This document shows, piece by piece, positions 26,273-34,220 of a stretch of 35,068 bases of DNA. Each line of letters starts with the position of its first letter. Positions within the stretch are counted from its first letter, which is position 1. Source of the DNA: Polaromonas sp. (GTDB taxonomy: Bacteria > Pseudomonadota > Gammaproteobacteria > Burkholderiales > Burkholderiaceae_C); NCBI RefSeq assembly GCF_018780625.1, contig NZ_JADMJK010000090.1:1-35068 (forward strand). The letters run 5' to 3'. The notes beneath the pieces are model-generated. The model worked only from the letters and a program-made list of their open reading frames with translations. It was not told the DNA's origin and made no database searches. Made by a program: the position numbers and the translations under genes.

Positions 26273-26323
26273 GGTATGGCTTTAAAAATGAGGACGTGAC
26301 GCGGGGGCATTCGGCGTGACGGT

Positions 26324-26350
26324 AAAAAAATGGCGAAGAGCGCGGCCGCC
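26324..26350 (-). terminator. Weak terminator-like sequence after rpoN
   Basis: Reverse strand GGCG..CGCC with an ~11-nt loop, then A and seven T (26330-26324). The stem is short (4 bp). It lies directly after the rpoN stop and before the RlmL-like gene. Confidence 0.3.
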
Positions 26351-27873
26351 TAGAGGGCTTTGCGCAGGCTGGCGGGCGCAATGCGCAGGGCTTCGCGGTA
26401 CTTGGCCACGGTGCGGCGCGCGCATTCAATGCCTTGCTCCTTGAGCATTTCGGCAATCTGGTTGTCGCTCAGTGGCTTTTTGGTGCTTTCGGACGCGACA
26501 AACTGCTTGATCAGCGCGCGCACCGCCGTGCTGGAGGCGTTGCCGCCGGTCTCGGTGCCCAGCGCCGAACCAAAGAAGTATTTGAGCTCGAAGGTGCCAA
26601 ACGGCGTGCTCATGTACTTGGCCGTGGTGACGCGCGAGATGGTGGACTCGTGCAGGCCCAGCTCGTCGGCGATTTCGCGCAGCACCAGCGGGCGCATGGC
26701 CAGCTCGCCGTGGGTGAAGAAGTTCTTTTGCCGCTCCACAATGGCGCTGCTGACGCGCAGGATGGTGTCAAAGCGCTGCTGGATGTTCTTGATGAACCAG
26801 CGCGCTTCCTGCAGCCGCTGCTGCAGCGCCTGCCCGCCCTGGCCCTTGTGCTGCTTGAGCGCGTTGGCATACATGTCCTGCACGCGCAGGCGGGGCATGA
26901 CCTCGCGGTTGAGCGAGACCTTGAAGCCCCGGCCCGATTTGACGACGATGACGTCGGGCACGATGAGGTTGCGCTCGACATTGACAAAACGGCGCCCGGG
27001 CTTGGGGTCCAGCCGGGCAATCACGGCAATGGCGCCCTTGATCACGTCGTCGGTAAAACCGCACAAATGGGCCAGGCGCTTGACGTCGCGCTTGGCCAGC
27101 AGTTCCATGGGCTGCTGGCACATGGCCAGCGCGGCGCGGGTTTCGTCGCTGGGCTCGGCATCGCGCAGCTGCAGGCTCAGGCATTCGGCCAGGTGGCGCG
27201 CGCCCACGCCGGCCGGCTCCATGTGCTGCAGCAGCTTCAGGGTGATGGCGAAATGCTGCTCCAGCTCCTCGGCCTGCTCCAGGTCGCTGCCGGCCAGGCC
27301 GGCGGCCAGCGAGGCCAGGCTGTCTTCCAGATAGCCGTCGTCGTTGAGCGACTCGATCAGGAAATGCAGCGCCGCGCGGTCCACCTCGGACAGCCGCAGG
27401 CCAAGCGCCTGCCGGTGCAAATAGTCCTGCAGCGACACATGCGCGCCGGTCAGGTCGGACGCTTCGGCGTCGCTGTCGTCCAGGTTGTTCTTGCGCGCGG
27501 GCGCGTCGCCGCCCCACTCGCTGTCATCGGGCGATGACTCGACCGAGCCGTCGCCTTCCCAGCTTTCTTCCAGCGTGGGCTCCTGGCTGGATTCGGTGCT
27601 GGATTCGGCGTCATTCTGGCTTGTAGCGACGGAAACAGTAGCAGACTCAAATTCGCGAATGTCCTGGCTGACCGGCGTGTCGGTCTGCTCCAGGCCAAAG
27701 TCCTCGCGCACGGCGGCCTCTTCAGCGATTTCCAGGAACGGGTTCTCATCGAGCATCTGCTCGACCTCCTGGCTCAGCTCCAGCGTCGACAACTGCAGCA
27801 GGCGAATCGACTGCTGCAGCTGCGGCGTGAGCGCCAAATGCTGCGAGACGCGAAGTGAAAGCCCTTGTTTCAC
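26350..27873 (-). CDS. rpoN: RNA polymerase sigma-54 factor
   Basis: Directs RNA polymerase to -24/-12 promoters activated by enhancer-binding proteins. The protein is 507 aa from GTG 27873 with GGAG upstream. Region I is Gln-rich (LRVSQHLALTPQLQQSIRLLQLS), region II is acidic (residues ~80-135), and the core-binding region is next. The HTH shows LREIADELGLHESTISRVTTAKYM, and the RpoN box ARRTVAKYRE is at 485-494. It follows lptB in the usual lptA-lptB-rpoN order, but with 228 nt of repeats in between. No hpf gene follows in the window. Confidence 0.97.
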   Translation of the reverse strand: MKQGLSLRVSQHLALTPQLQQSIRLLQLSTLELSQEVEQMLDENPFLEIAEEAAVREDFGLEQTDTPVSQDIREFESATVSVATSQNDAESSTESSQEPTLEESWEGDGSVESSPDDSEWGGDAPARKNNLDDSDAEASDLTGAHVSLQDYLHRQALGLRLSEVDRAALHFLIESLNDDGYLEDSLASLAAGLAGSDLEQAEELEQHFAITLKLLQHMEPAGVGARHLAECLSLQLRDAEPSDETRAALAMCQQPMELLAKRDVKRLAHLCGFTDDVIKGAIAVIARLDPKPGRRFVNVERNLIVPDVIVVKSGRGFKVSLNREVMPRLRVQDMYANALKQHKGQGGQALQQRLQEARWFIKNIQQRFDTILRVSSAIVERQKNFFTHGELAMRPLVLREIADELGLHESTISRVTTAKYMSTPFGTFELKYFFGSALGTETGGNASSTAVRALIKQFVASESTKKPLSDNQIAEMLKEQGIECARRTVAKYREALRIAPASLRKAL

Positions 27874-27936
27874 CCTAGCTCCAGTCAGTTGATAAGAGAC
27901 GTTGCGGCGCGTTTTGCAAGCAGGCGCGGCGGGACC

Positions 27937-28010
27937 GGCTTTGCCGGGCCGCAGGCGTCGCCCCCTTGAGGGGGGAGGGGCTACACGAAGTGAGCCCTAA
28001 CGGGGGGGAA
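27937..28010 (-). repeat. CTACACGAAGTGAGC repeat, unit 1
   Basis: A ~74-bp unit. It has GGCTTTGCCGGGCCGCAGG, then CCCCCTTGAGGGGG (hairpin), GGGGCTACACGAAGTGAGCC and a G run. It is the same as unit 2 at about four positions in five. It is familiar from Comamonadaceae intergenic regions (from memory). Confidence 0.75.
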
Positions 28011-28019
28011 TTCGTCCAC

Positions 28020-28094
28020 GGCTGTGCCGGGCCGCAGGTGACGGCCCCCTCAGGGGGGAGGGAGCTACACGAAGTGAGCGACAACGGGGGGGAA
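28020..28094 (-). repeat. CTACACGAAGTGAGC repeat, unit 2
   Basis: Second tandem unit: GGCTGTGCCGGGCCGCAGG, CCCCCTCAGGGGG hairpin, GGAGCTACACGAAGTGAGCG and a G run. The hairpin loop differs from unit 1 while the stem is kept. With unit 1 it fills the lptB-rpoN gap, which contains no ORF I would support. Confidence 0.75.
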
Positions 28095-28101
28095 CGCATG
28101 G

Positions 28102-28890
28102 CTACATTTTGAAGTGTTCGCCGAGATAGACGCGGCGCACATCGGCGTTGTCCACGATCTCGGCCGGGGTGCCGTTGGCCAGCACATGGCCGTCGCTGAT
28201 GATGTAGGCGTGGTCGCAAATGCCCAGCGTTTCGCGCACGTTGTGGTCGGTGATCAGCACGCCAATGCCGCGCGCTTTCAGGAACCCGATGATGCGCTGG
28301 ATCTCGATCACGGCGATTGGGTCAATGCCGGCAAACGGCTCGTCGAGCAAGATAAAGCGCGGCTGTGTGGCCAGGGCGCGCGCAATTTCCACGCGGCGGC
28401 GCTCGCCGCCCGACAGCGCGGGGGCGGGCGAGTCGCGCAAATGATCGACCCGCAAATCTTTCAGCAAGGCATCGAGCCGCGCATCAATGGCGGCCGGGGT
28501 CAGCGGCTTGCCCTTGTCGTCCTGCTGCAATTCGAGCACGGCGCGCACGTTCTGCTCCACCGTGAGCTTGCGAAAAATAGACGCTTCCTGCGGCAGGTAG
28601 CTCAGCCCCAGCCGGGCACGCTGGTGAATCGGCATGTGCTCGATTGGCTGGCCGTCGATGGAAATTTGACCGGCGTCGGCCCGCACCAGGCCCACGATCA
28701 TGTAGAACGAGGTGGTCTTGCCCGCGCCATTGGGGCCCAGCAGGCCCACGACTTCGCCTTTTTCCACGGTCAGCGAAACATCCTTGACCACCTTGCGGCT
28801 GCCATAGGCTTTTTGCAGACCCTGCGCCACCAGTCGGCTGGGCGCAGCGGGGATGGTGGCGGTTGCGTTGGTGTCAGTCTCCCGATTCAT
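28102..28890 (-). CDS. lptB: LPS export ABC transporter ATP-binding protein
   Basis: ATPase of the LptB2FGC complex that extracts lipopolysaccharide from the inner membrane. The 262-aa protein has Walker A GPNGAGKT (52-59), Q-loop SYLPQEAS, signature LSGGERRR (159-166), Walker B FILLDEP (179-185) and switch His216 (TDHN). It carries ~20 extra N-terminal residues ([17 protein letters not shown]) not seen in E. coli LptB. It starts 14 nt after the lptA stop. Confidence 0.96.
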   Translation of the reverse strand: MNRETDTNATATIPAAPSRLVAQGLQKAYGSRKVVKDVSLTVEKGEVVGLLGPNGAGKTTSFYMIVGLVRADAGQISIDGQPIEHMPIHQRARLGLSYLPQEASIFRKLTVEQNVRAVLELQQDDKGKPLTPAAIDARLDALLKDLRVDHLRDSPAPALSGGERRRVEIARALATQPRFILLDEPFAGIDPIAVIEIQRIIGFLKARGIGVLITDHNVRETLGICDHAYIISDGHVLANGTPAEIVDNADVRRVYLGEHFKM

Positions 28891-28904
28891 CGGATGCAGG
28901 CTCT

Positions 28905-29531
28905 CTAATTGGTAGGGTTGCCCAGCGTGGTGCTGGGGCGCAGGCTGGGCACGGGCCCGGCGGGAGGCGGCACGGGGGCGCCCGGCACGGCAGCGCGCGG
29001 CGACAGCATGGCGCGGACCCGCCCGCTTGGGTTGGCGGCCGTGCGGTTTTGCGCGCCGCCATCCACCGTGAACACGTCGGTGACGTTGTTGTAGGTAATC
29101 AGGCTGCCCGTGGTTTCGTCGGACAGCGTGGCGCCCTTGAAGCGGCGCATCACGGCGCGCCCGATGAATTTGACGTTGTCGGCGCGGCTGTCGTATTCGA
29201 TGCGCTCGCCCTCGCCTTCAATGTACTCATCCACCCCATCGCGCTTTTTCCGGTAAAAGGCCAGCTTGCCGGGTGCGGCAATGGCCACAGCCTGCTGGTA
29301 GCCCTCGGGGTCCTGATTCACGTCCACGCGTTCGCCGCGAATGATGGTCGTGCCCTTGGTGATGACCACGTTGCCCGTGAACACGCTGGACTGCTTCAGG
29401 TCGTCATAACGCAGGGCGTCGGCCTCGGCATTCATGGGCTTGTCGCGGTCGGCGGTTTCAGCAAGAGCCGCAGACGCAGCCCCCGCCGCCAGCGCGGCGA
29501 TCAGGAGCAGGGAGAAAAAGGATTTTTTCAT
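28905..29531 (-). CDS. lptA: LPS transport periplasmic protein LptA
   Basis: Builds the periplasmic bridge that carries LPS to the outer membrane. The protein is 208 aa from ATG 29531 with signal peptide [18 protein letters not shown] (cut near ALA). OstA-like beta-jellyroll motifs: [48 protein letters not shown] and [13 protein letters not shown]. It ends in a Pro-rich tail. Earlier starts in the long ORF would spoil the signal peptide. A -10-like TACAAT lies at 29571-29566. lptC, the usual upstream neighbour, is absent here. Confidence 0.94.
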   Translation of the reverse strand: MKKSFFSLLLIAALAAGAASAALAETADRDKPMNAEADALRYDDLKQSSVFTGNVVITKGTTIIRGERVDVNQDPEGYQQAVAIAAPGKLAFYRKKRDGVDEYIEGEGERIEYDSRADNVKFIGRAVMRRFKGATLSDETTGSLITYNNVTDVFTVDGGAQNRTAANPSGRVRAMLSPRAAVPGAPVPPPAGPVPSLRPSTTLGNPTN

Positions 29532-29565
29532 AAGGCACGAATCTTGCTGCATGGTGAATCTTGCC

Positions 29566-29571
29566 ATTGTA
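29566..29571 (-). promoter_or_regulatory. Predicted -10 of lptA-lptB
   Basis: Reverse strand GGC-TACAAT-GG, 5 of 6 to the -10 consensus, 35 nt before the lptA ATG. No convincing -35 is present. It suggests lptA has its own promoter, separate from the L,D-transpeptidase. Confidence 0.4.
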
Positions 29572-29633
29572 GCCAAGCCGACGGGAGGAATGCGCCTGGG
29601 GCGCAATTATTGACATTTCCGAAGCCGGGGCCT

Positions 29634-29651
29634 GCGCCGCCGTGGCGGCGC
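29634..29651 (-). terminator. Strong GC hairpin after the L,D-transpeptidase gene
   Basis: GCGCCGCC-GT-GGCGGCGC, perfect 8-bp complementarity around 2 nt, 18 nt after the stop at 29670. It lacks a T run, so it is only terminator-like. Confidence 0.35.
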
Positions 29652-29669
29652 CTACTCAAGCCACAAGGA

Positions 29670-30503
29670 TCACTTGGCGCCCTGTGACGGCCAGGCCTGG
29701 CCTGCCGTCTTAAGGCGTGCGCGCTCATCGACGTCATACGAGCCGAAGACTTCGCGGACCGAGCGGGTTTCAGGCAGCACGTACACAATGCCGTCGGTGC
29801 CGGTAAAAGCCGGACCAACCACATTCTTGTAGAACGGGACCGGCACATTGATGCAGCCATAGGAGACGCGGTTGTCCAGCGGGCTGGGCGTGGCCAGGCG
29901 CTCGGCCCGGCGTTCCCTGGCGGTGCCGGTGACCACCGGATGCAGCGAAATCGCGGCATCGTAGTCGATCCAGAGAATTTCCTTGCCCTGCAGGTTGCGG
30001 TCCTGTGCGGCCACAAAGCGGCCGGCGGACGTGGTGCGCTCCTCGGGGCGAATGCTCGACAGCTTGCGCTGGCCTATGCCCGGCACCGCTTCATCGCCAA
30101 TGGCCAGGCCAAGCAGCGCGGGCGATTCACCACGCAGCTGGCCGCCCGGCTCAAATACGAACACCCGGGCGTCCACCTTGTCGACCACCACAAAGGGCAG
30201 GCTGCCGTTGTCGCCCGAATCAACGACCCAGTCCGCCACATGCCTGGCCTCCCGGGATGGGCTCGCCTGGCCAAAATTCGCCCGCTTCGGAAAATACGCA
30301 CCCGGCGCATCGGTAACGGCGGGAACCGGGGAAGACTGCGCCGCCGGGTGCCCGGGATTTGCGCCAGGCAATGGTGCAGCGGCCTCCGCCGCCAGCGCCG
30401 GTTGGCCAGCCAGCCCGGCGAGCAGCAGGCCAAGGACCGGTCCGCACCAGAGCCCCTTCGCCGTGATCGCGCGCGGCCCGGTCCAGCTTTTAGAGTGTGT
30501 CAT
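29670..30503 (-). CDS. Exported L,D-transpeptidase (YkuD) family protein
   Basis: The protein is 277 aa from ATG 30503. A signal peptide (GLWCGPVLGLLLAGLAGQPALA) is followed by a Pro/Ala linker. The YkuD-like core contains H188 (ISLHPVV) and SYGCINVP with C217, the catalytic Cys of peptidoglycan 3-3 cross-linking or lipoprotein-attachment enzymes. The segment around the His differs from the textbook HGT, so activity is likely but not certain. Followed by lptA. Confidence 0.8.
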   Translation of the reverse strand: MTHSKSWTGPRAITAKGLWCGPVLGLLLAGLAGQPALAAEAAAPLPGANPGHPAAQSSPVPAVTDAPGAYFPKRANFGQASPSREARHVADWVVDSGDNGSLPFVVVDKVDARVFVFEPGGQLRGESPALLGLAIGDEAVPGIGQRKLSSIRPEERTTSAGRFVAAQDRNLQGKEILWIDYDAAISLHPVVTGTARERRAERLATPSPLDNRVSYGCINVPVPFYKNVVGPAFTGTDGIVYVLPETRSVREVFGSYDVDERARLKTAGQAWPSQGAK

Positions 30504-30847
30504 ATCGAGGATCCAGACCACATGTTTTGTTGCACGGCAATGCGAGAACCTTAACGCTTAATTGCGATCCTGGCTGGTTGGTTAGCACCGGCATTGAAGT
30601 GGCCTCGGTGAGCCGAGGTCTTGCGGTTGGCCCTTCAGGCCTTGTCCCGGGCTACAGGCCATCCGCCGCAGTTTCAATCGGGGCGATTTCATGGTGGCCC
30701 GTAACCGTGACAAGCCCGGCAGCAGCCCTGCACGGCCATTGGGTCAATTGACGGATGCCTGATGCCGGGAATCCGGGCTCAGGGGATTGCCTTCCATAGC
30801 GTCCAGCCTTTTCCGCAAAGGAGGCCGGCCGCTACAGGACTAAATGA
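30504..30847. other. 344-bp intergenic region with hairpins, no supported gene
   Basis: Between the L,D-transpeptidase start and the dsbA end. It contains CCTCGG-TGAG-CCGAGG (30603-30618) and GGCC-rich inverted repeats around 30626-30660. The 84-aa plus-strand ORF at 30497 has no recognisable features, and its composition is unlike a gene here. Confidence 0.5.
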
Positions 30848-31513
30848 TCACGCCTTGCCGCGAGAAAGTCCCACCAGGTAGTCGGCCACCAGCAGCGCGC
30901 GCGGCATGGTTTGCGCCAGTGAGCCGGACGTGAAGTAACGCCCGGCCACGCCCAGCGCCGGTACGCCGTCCACCTTGTAGGTGTCCTGGAGCTGCGTGGC
31001 CTTGCGGGCCTTGGTGCTGACGGAAAACGAGTTGTACATCTCGGTGAATTTCGCCTTGTCAATACCCTGCTTTTCGGCCCAGGCAGTGACCAGCGCGGCT
31101 GTGTTCAGCGCCTGCTTTTCCACGTGAATGGCATAAAACACTTTTTTGTGGAGTTCCTCGACCTTGCCCATGCCTTCGAGCACGTAGTAGAGACGCTGCT
31201 GCGGCTCGAAATCGGGGCGAAAGGACACGGGAACGCGCCTGAGAACGACGTCCTTGGGCAGTTTTTTGGCCCAGGCCTCGAGTTGCGGCTCAAAGCTGTT
31301 GCAGTGCGGGCAGCTGTACCAGAAAAACTCCACGACCTCAACCTGCCCCGCGGCGACCTCGGTCGGCGCGGGCTTGTCCAGCGCCAGGTAATCAGTGCCC
31401 TGCTTGAAGGCACTGGCCTGGGCTTGCGCTGCGGTGGGCAGCACGGCGGCGCCAAAGGTGGCTGCGGCCGCTACGGAAGCGGCTGAAAGCGAAAACTCAC
31501 GTCGTTGAATCAA
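30848..31513 (-). CDS. dsbA: Thiol:disulfide interchange protein DsbA
   Basis: Introduces disulfides into periplasmic proteins. Thioredoxin fold with active site C68-P-H-C71 in VEFFWYSCPHC, and the cis-Pro region DGVPALGVAGRYF. I choose TTG 31513 as start because AGGAG lies 6 nt upstream and the protein then opens IQRREFSLSAASVAAAATF, a signal peptide of 221 aa total. RREFSL resembles a twin-arginine motif, unusual for DsbA, which in E. coli uses SRP/Sec. Downstream of the SPOR gene in argS-SPOR-dsbA order. Confidence 0.94.
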   Translation of the reverse strand: MIQRREFSLSAASVAAAATFGAAVLPTAAQAQASAFKQGTDYLALDKPAPTEVAAGQVEVVEFFWYSCPHCNSFEPQLEAWAKKLPKDVVLRRVPVSFRPDFEPQQRLYYVLEGMGKVEELHKKVFYAIHVEKQALNTAALVTAWAEKQGIDKAKFTEMYNSFSVSTKARKATQLQDTYKVDGVPALGVAGRYFTSGSLAQTMPRALLVADYLVGLSRGKA

Positions 31514-31594
31514 TTTTTTCTCCTGGAATAACGGGGATGGCAGGGACAGCCGGGCATTAACGCTTGACCGTAACAGTGCAGCAATGATGGCGTA

Positions 31595-31609
31595 TTTACC
31601 CGGTGTAAA
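31595..31609. promoter_or_regulatory. Inverted repeat upstream of dsbA
   Basis: TTTAC-CCGGT-GTAAA, a 5-bp inverted repeat. On the minus strand GTGTCA, 17 nt, TAAATA could be a weak promoter overlapping it. Possibly an operator; no regulator can be named. Confidence 0.25.
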
Positions 31610-31644
31610 GATTTGACACGCCAGCCCGGAAAAGTTCAAACCAC

Positions 31645-32298
31645 TTATCGCTGAACCCTGACCAGGGCCGTCTCGATGGAGTTGTTGTCCAGCCGTTCCT
31701 TGACCTTTTCGGCATCGTCTTTTTTATCAAACGGCCCCACGCGCACGCGGTACACGGTGCGCCCCGACTGCTCGCGCTCGGTCACCCGGGCCTGCATGCC
31801 CAGCAGCAGCAATCGGGCGCGCTGCTGCTCGGCGTCTTCCGGCGTGCGGTAGGCGCCCGCCTGGATGAAATAGCTGAACGGATCGGGACCCGCGCTGGCC
31901 TTGGGCTCCTGCGCCTTGGCGTTGGCCAGATCGCCCAGCGGATCCGCGGAAGCGGCAGGCTTGGCAGGTTTGATGGACTTTTCAGGCTTGGCGGCAGCCG
32001 ATGCAGCGGGTTTGGGTGCCGTCACCACGTCCGGGTCAGGCGCAATGACATCGCCCGCTTGGGCCGGCGCCTGGGCCGGCGGTTTGGCGACGTTTTTCCC
32101 GGCCAACCCGGCGTTCGGGTTCCAGTCCCGGTTCTTTTTGGCCTCCATCGCATCACCGTCGGGGTTGCGGGGCTGGCTCTTGTTCATGAAGGGAATTGGC
32201 ACCTTCGTGATGTAGACCGCCACGGCCAGCGCGGCGCCCAGGCCAATCAGGGTGCCAATAATGATCCCCAGCAGGGTTCCACCTCGTTGTTTTTTCAT
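31645..32298 (-). CDS. SPOR-domain cell-division/envelope protein
   Basis: The protein is 217 aa from ATG 32298 (MKKQRGGTLLGIIIG). One N-terminal membrane helix (LIGLGAALAVAVYI) is followed by a Pro/Ala/Lys linker. A C-terminal SPOR domain begins near FSYFIQAGAYRTPEDAEQQ and ends with YRVRVGPFDKKDDAEKVKERL. SPOR domains bind denuded septal glycan, and the layout is FtsN-like. ATG 32334 and TTG 32346 are alternative starts without better ribosome sites. It lies just after argS. Confidence 0.9.
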   Translation of the reverse strand: MKKQRGGTLLGIIIGTLIGLGAALAVAVYITKVPIPFMNKSQPRNPDGDAMEAKKNRDWNPNAGLAGKNVAKPPAQAPAQAGDVIAPDPDVVTAPKPAASAAAKPEKSIKPAKPAASADPLGDLANAKAQEPKASAGPDPFSYFIQAGAYRTPEDAEQQRARLLLLGMQARVTEREQSGRTVYRVRVGPFDKKDDAEKVKERLDNNSIETALVRVQR

Positions 32299-32352
32299 AC
32301 CTTGCCCAGCTTCCTTGCCCAAATCTGAAGTCATCAATACGGTCAATCCGGT

Positions 32353-34038
32353 TTACATCTTGCGCGGGGCGCTGACGCCCAGCACCGCCAGGCCATTGTG
32401 CAACACCTGCGCAGTGGCCGCGATGAGCGCCAGCCGCGCCAGCTTGACCGCCTCGTCGTCCACCAGGATCCGCTCCGCGTCGTAGTAGCTGTGGTAGCAG
32501 GCCGCCAGTTCACGCAGGTAAAACGCCACGTCGTGCGGCGCCAGACCGCTGGCCGCATGGCTGAGCATGTCGGGGTACCTGGCCAGCAGCAGCATCAGGG
32601 CCTGGGCCTGCGGGCTGGACAGCGCGGACAGGTCCACGTCCTTGAGCAGGTTTTCGTCGCCGCCTTGGGCCGCCCAGGTGGTCAGGATGGAGCAGATGCG
32701 GGCGTGCGCGTACTGCACGTAGTACACCGGGTTTTCATTGTTCTTGGCGAGCGCCAGGTCAATGTCAAAGATGTATTCGGTGTCGGGCTTGCGGCTGAGC
32801 AAAAAGAAACGCACGGCGTCGGCGCTGGTCCATTCAATCAGGTCGCGCAGCGTGACGTAACTGCCGGCGCGTTTGGATATCTTGACCTCTTCGCCGTTGC
32901 GCACCACGCGCACCATGGTGTGCAGCACGTAGTCGGGGTAGCCCAGCGGCACGCCGGCATCGGCCGCCTGCAGGCCGGCGCGCACCCGGGCAATGGTGCC
33001 GTGGTGGTCCATGCCCTGGATGTTGATGGCTTTGGCAAAACCGCGCTCCCACTTGGCCAGGTGGTAGGCCACGTCGGGCACAAAGTAGGTGAACGTACCG
33101 TCGCTCTTTTTCATCACGCGGTCTTTGTCGTCGCCGTAGTCGGTGGACCTGAGCCAGAGCGCGCCGTCCTGCTCGTAGGTCTTGCCGGCGTCTTTCAGGC
33201 TGGCCACGGTCGATGCGACGCGGCCCGAGCTGTACAGGCTCGATTCGAGGTAGTAGTTGTCAAAACGGACCGAAAAGGCCTGCAGGTCCAGGTCCTGCTC
33301 GTGGCGCAGGTAAGCCACGGCGAACTGGCGAATCGAGTCCATGTCCTCGATGTCGCCTGATGCTGTGAATTCGCGGTCGTCGGACTTGACGGTTTTGCCC
33401 GCCATGAAGTCGGCGGCGATGTCGGCAATGTAGTCGCCGTTGTAGGCCAGCTCGGGCCAGTCGGCGTCGCCGGGCTTGAAACCCTTGGCGCGCGCCTGCG
33501 TGCTGGTGGCCAGGGTCTGGATCTGCACGCCGGCGTCGTTGTAGTAAAACTCGCGCCAGACCTGGGCGCCCTGGGTCGCAAACAGGTTGCAGATCGCGTC
33601 GCCCAGCGCGGCTTGGCGGCCATGGCCCACATGCAGCGGACCGGTCGGGTTGGCCGATACAAACTCAACAATCATGCGCGGCTGGCTACCCGCAGGCTCG
33701 CGGCCGTACTGGGCGCCGCCTTGCAACACCTCGCGCACGGTTTCCTGCTTGGCTGCGGGTTTGAGGCGGATGTTGATGAAGCCCGGGCCGGCAATTTCAA
33801 TCGCCTCCACCCAACGCTCAAAGGCCGGCGCCTGCAACAGCAGCGCACGCAGGGCTTCGGCCGTTTGGCGGGGATTTTGCTTGAGCGGCTTGGCCAGCTG
33901 CATGGCCGCCGTGCAGGCGAAGTCGCCGTGGGCCGCCACTTTGGGGGATTCAAAAGCGGCTTTGGTGCCGGCGCCGGGAGAGAGTTGTTCGAGCGCGTCA
34001 GCCAGGGCTGCGAGCAGGTCTTTTTTAATCGAGAGCAT
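32353..34038 (-). CDS. argS: Arginyl-tRNA synthetase
   Basis: Charges tRNA-Arg. The 561-aa class I synthetase has the N-terminal Add1 domain, [13 protein letters not shown] with the HIGH-type motif HVGH (136-139), [39 protein letters not shown], and [13 protein letters not shown] in place of KMSKS. Anticodon-binding helices make up the C-terminus, which ends in PRKM. It is the first gene of argS-SPOR-dsbA. Confidence 0.97.
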   Translation of the reverse strand: MLSIKKDLLAALADALEQLSPGAGTKAAFESPKVAAHGDFACTAAMQLAKPLKQNPRQTAEALRALLLQAPAFERWVEAIEIAGPGFINIRLKPAAKQETVREVLQGGAQYGREPAGSQPRMIVEFVSANPTGPLHVGHGRQAALGDAICNLFATQGAQVWREFYYNDAGVQIQTLATSTQARAKGFKPGDADWPELAYNGDYIADIAADFMAGKTVKSDDREFTASGDIEDMDSIRQFAVAYLRHEQDLDLQAFSVRFDNYYLESSLYSSGRVASTVASLKDAGKTYEQDGALWLRSTDYGDDKDRVMKKSDGTFTYFVPDVAYHLAKWERGFAKAINIQGMDHHGTIARVRAGLQAADAGVPLGYPDYVLHTMVRVVRNGEEVKISKRAGSYVTLRDLIEWTSADAVRFFLLSRKPDTEYIFDIDLALAKNNENPVYYVQYAHARICSILTTWAAQGGDENLLKDVDLSALSSPQAQALMLLLARYPDMLSHAASGLAPHDVAFYLRELAACYHSYYDAERILVDDEAVKLARLALIAATAQVLHNGLAVLGVSAPRKM

Positions 34039-34122
34039 CGGACGATTTTACGGTGACGGCCGCCGGGCGCGGCTGCGGCAGGAAGGCGCCACCGGCCTGC
34101 CGCAGCGGGCGAGTGCACAACG

Positions 34123-34175
34123 CTACTTTTTTTATAGCTACAAGTTCCCGTGGTTACGTGGCTAAAGCCGTATTT
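34123..34175 (+). repeat. Dispersed two-hairpin repeat, copy D
   Basis: GCTACTTTTTTTATAGC, a middle section, then GTGGCTAAAGCCGTATTTTA, whose GGCT-AA-AGCC is a perfect hairpin. It aligns with copies A-C. It lies in the 182-bp gap between argS and the LysR gene. Confidence 0.6.
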
Positions 34176-34220
34176 TATACAAACTTTATCGCCGCCAGGC
34201 ACGCGACGGCGAAACCGGCA

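Noticed and set aside
27875-28219. 114-aa minus-strand ORF between lptB and rpoN
   Set aside because: Made of the translated tandem repeats and lptB in another frame.
30640-30665. CGGGCTACAGGCC as a fifth copy of the two-hairpin repeat
   Set aside because: It matches the GGGCTACAGG half, but no AT-rich GCTA..TAGC hairpin lies at the right distance.
30497-30751. 84-aa plus-strand ORF before the L,D-transpeptidase
   Set aside because: No ribosome site, no recognisable features, and it overlaps hairpin-rich intergenic sequence.
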